Source: Paulinella micropora (taxonomy: Eukaryota > Cercozoa > Imbricatea > Euglyphida > Paulinellidae). From it: 35,721 bases of DNA. A program made the position numbers and the translations under genes. Below are positions 34,956-35,721 of this stretch, one piece after another. Location: contig WBZZ01005625.1 in assembly GCA_019918135.1 (NCBI GenBank), forward strand, positions 1 through 35,721. The letters run 5' to 3'. The notes beneath the pieces are model-generated. The model ran no database searches. It was given only the letters and a program-made list of their open reading frames with translations, and was not told the origin of the DNA. Numbering within the stretch: the stretch's first letter is position 1; every line of letters starts with the position of its first letter.

Positions 34956-35580
34956 TCTTCTTCTTCGTTTTTATTGAGAGAACAATTTTTACAATTGGAC
35001 TCAGGGAACTTCCACGTGAAAAGTATAGCTAGTAAGTTATACCTTTATCAAAGGTGGAAACCTAGTTATTCAGTTGAGCGTATTAAGGAAGATATTAAAT
35101 ATTAAATTAGTATTCAGCGGCTCAGTATTAATATTATATTATAGTTATTAAAATTTATATTTTTGCTTAGATATGTTGCGTGGTGATATATATTATTATG
35201 CTATGTTATGGATATGTAATTGTAAAGGTGTAGTCATGTGTGGCGGCCCCCCCCTCTCTTTTCTTTTTCTAGAAAAGGAATGAAAGAAAAAAAAAGGGGG
35301 GGGTGGAAGTTGTTGATATTGTATTATAGTTATTAAAATTAATATTTTTGCTTAGATATGTTGCGCGGTGATATATATTATTATGCTATGTTATGGATAT
35401 GTAATTGTAAAGGTGTAGTCGTGTGTGTGGCGGCCCTCCCCTCTCTTTTCTTTTTTCACAGAAAAGAGTAAAAGAGAAGGGGGGGGGGGAGGTTGGGAGT
35501 GGGCGTGGTTGACCATATACGTCGATTGATTCGGATAGTTCTTCTTCAGGTAGTAGACAAAGGAGCAAGCCTAGTGTTCT

Positions 35581-35635
<55 letters not shown>

Positions 35636-35661
35636 GTCTCTCTCTCTCTCTCTCTCTCAGT

Positions 35662-35701
<40 letters not shown>

Positions 35702-35721
35702 CTTCTTCTTCTTCTTCTTCT
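34952..35721 (-). mobile_element. LINE3: 3' module of a third copy, cut by the window edge
   Basis: It carries the (CTT)n, then all landmarks of the 3' module up to GTGTTCTTC at 35582, then a long CT tract (35584-35699) where the A/GA tract of the other copies lies. It contains an internal duplication (about 35131-35270 and 35317-35455) not seen in the other copies. ORF2 would lie beyond the right edge, unless the (CTT)n at 35702-35721 marks another element end. Confidence 0.75.
35131..35455. repeat. Internal duplication within the LINE3 3' module
   Basis: The block from TATTATATTATAGTTATTAA through GGCGGCCC and the CT-rich hairpin occurs twice, about 186 bp apart. LINE1 and LINE2 carry the block once. 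Confidence 0.8.

Overview
This is a eukaryotic nuclear window. The evidence is GT-AG introns that rejoin reading frames, non-LTR and LTR retrotransposon remains, long (CT)n/(GA)n microsatellites, and no bacterial gene layout. The phylum cannot be fixed from the sequence; a repeat-rich marine invertebrate, alga or protist would all fit. Nearly everything is accessory or mobile DNA; no housekeeping gene was recognised. Region 1 (1-5150): a truncated, minus-strand C-terminal copy (gene A, 1421-3105) of the transposase-like gene found later in the window. It is interrupted at about 3105 by an AT-rich insert of small plus-strand ORFs (3118-4944), one of which resembles the C-terminal tail of a retroviral/Polinton-type integrase. 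Region 2 (5132-14194): two divergent multi-exon genes lie head to head across about 320 bp. The minus-strand locus C (5132-9837) carries a ParB/sulfiredoxin-like segment (GGNH motif). The plus-strand gene B (10155-14194) carries a DUF7869-like, RNase-H-type transposase-like domain. Both are decayed by frameshifts, and C also has in-frame stops, yet their splice sites still work on paper. Almost every intron of the pair carries a copy of a short (modal 55 bp) element with CAACAG...CTGTTG ends. Fourteen copies occur between 5193 and 15890 and none was found elsewhere. This is the most novel signal in the window. Region 3 (14195-24300): a long palindrome made of two inverted 55-bp elements, a decayed Gag-like gene with tandem CCCH fingers plus zinc knuckles (16504-19275), an 89-bp tandem repeat, a decayed Copia-type integrase fragment (21125-22088), low-complexity DNA, and an unrecognised 298-residue ORF (23122-24018). 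Region 4 (24300-35721): a head-to-tail array of minus-strand LINEs separated by (GA)n/(GAA)n microsatellites. LINE1 (24355-29543) has intact ORF1 (503 aa, FP-like C-terminal domain) and ORF2 (1015 aa, endonuclease + reverse transcriptase). LINE2 (29863-34907) is a close but disabled copy. The 3' module of a third copy runs to the window edge. ORF1 and ORF2 are in the same frame, separated only by TAA-ATG, in both copies. How the pieces may relate (inference): genes B and C look like a divergent two-gene module of a large DNA element, with gene A a second broken copy of B, and the 55-bp palindromic elements colonised or formed their introns. The LINE array is an independent system that appears to target GA/CT microsatellites.
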